Source of the DNA: an uncultured Opitutia bacterium
GTDB taxonomy: Bacteria; Verrucomicrobiota; Verrucomicrobiia; Opitutales; Opitutaceae
Direction: 5' to 3'
DNA length: 64,000 nucleotides
Assembly (NCBI GenBank): GCA_903840415.1
Contig: CAIMFY010000017.1
Coordinates: 231,549 to 295,548 of the forward strand
Shown one piece after another: positions 63,866 to 64,000 of the stretch (position 1 is the stretch's first letter; every line of letters begins with the position of its first letter). The notes beneath the pieces are model-generated. The model saw only the letters and a program-made list of their open reading frames with translations, ran no database searches and was not told the DNA's origin. The position numbers were made by a program, and so were the translations under genes.

Positions 63866-63941
63866 GCTCTTATCGCAACGAGCCCGTGAAGGCCGATTGA
63901 GATAAAGAGCCAATGAGGCCGCGCGAACAGCGAGTGCGGCC
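63865..63941. terminator. Two hairpins after the pectate lyase gene
   Basis: GGCTCTTATC (63865-63874) pairs with GATAAAGAGCC (63901-63911) with one bulged base, and GGCCGC (63917-63922) pairs with GCGGCC (63936-63941). Neither has a T run, so a terminator role is only suggested by position after the stop at 63865. The remaining bases to 64000 hold no gene I can support. Confidence 0.35.
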
Positions 63942-64000
63942 GTTAATCTCCGGAGTTGCACCGGACACAACGATCGCCGCGTCAGTTCGCGGCATCACCC

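Overview
The window is GC-rich bacterial chromosome, most likely from Verrucomicrobiota and probably an Opitutaceae-like organism. This is inferred from gene content: the DUF1549/DUF1501/pre-peptidase trio typical of the Planctomycetes-Verrucomicrobia group, an HprK kinase with no PTS genes beside it, LptC-LptA-LptB plus KdsC (so an LPS outer membrane), frequent GTG/TTG starts, and short AT-rich word repeats between genes. No rRNA, canonical tRNA, CRISPR array, intact insertion sequence or prophage was seen. Most of the window is tightly packed housekeeping and metabolic genes, often overlapping by ATGA.

Layout. 78-1429: a NicO/UreH-like membrane protein converging on an eIF1/SUI1-family gene and a small partner. 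1645-8186: a five-gene operon of circularly permuted ATP-grasp, alpha-E protein, two transglutaminases and a DUF2126 protein, probably making or processing a peptide-like product that is still unknown. 8258-12785: HAD phosphatase, RpiB, an MhqO/MhqD-like pair, aldo-keto reductase and UPF0173 hydrolase. 12793-14130: MFS organophosphate-type transporter, divergent from 14318-19200: fused alpha/beta 2-oxoacid dehydrogenase E1, kdsC, lptC, lptA, lptB and a GNAT acetyltransferase. 19330-26293: hprK, rph, a multidomain adenylate cyclase, a CII-like regulator, and sucC and sucD separated by a VOC gene. 26354-30219: a broken DUF4160 gene, two small membrane proteins, mtnA and a tandem RidA-like protein.

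30386-36496: the DUF1549-DUF1501-pre-peptidase trio, then a gene-free stretch that folds on paper into a two-domain RNA ending in a strong intrinsic terminator, followed by an 85-residue protein resembling the arm-binding domain of tyrosine recombinases. 36534-42702 (minus strand): a 1581-residue Sel1/coiled-coil/LysM envelope protein whose start overlaps the end of a second ATP-grasp-like gene by 8 nt. 42770-46887 (minus): prfB, with the programmed +1 frameshift visible, and an M14-type metallopeptidase. 47216-54029: a MoxR-DUF58-BatA-BatB-BatD operon.

54108-60091: queA, yceI, a TPR protein, accA, a YmdB-type phosphoesterase and ilvB. 60198-63865: two pectinesterase-family proteins and a PL1-like pectate lyase, all secreted, forming a pectin-utilisation cluster that may continue beyond the right edge.

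The best candidates for something undescribed are the structured RNA with its small recombinase-arm-like neighbour (about 36003-36496) and the ATP-grasp/giant coiled-coil pair (36534-42702), which may relate to the ATP-grasp/transglutaminase operon at the left end.
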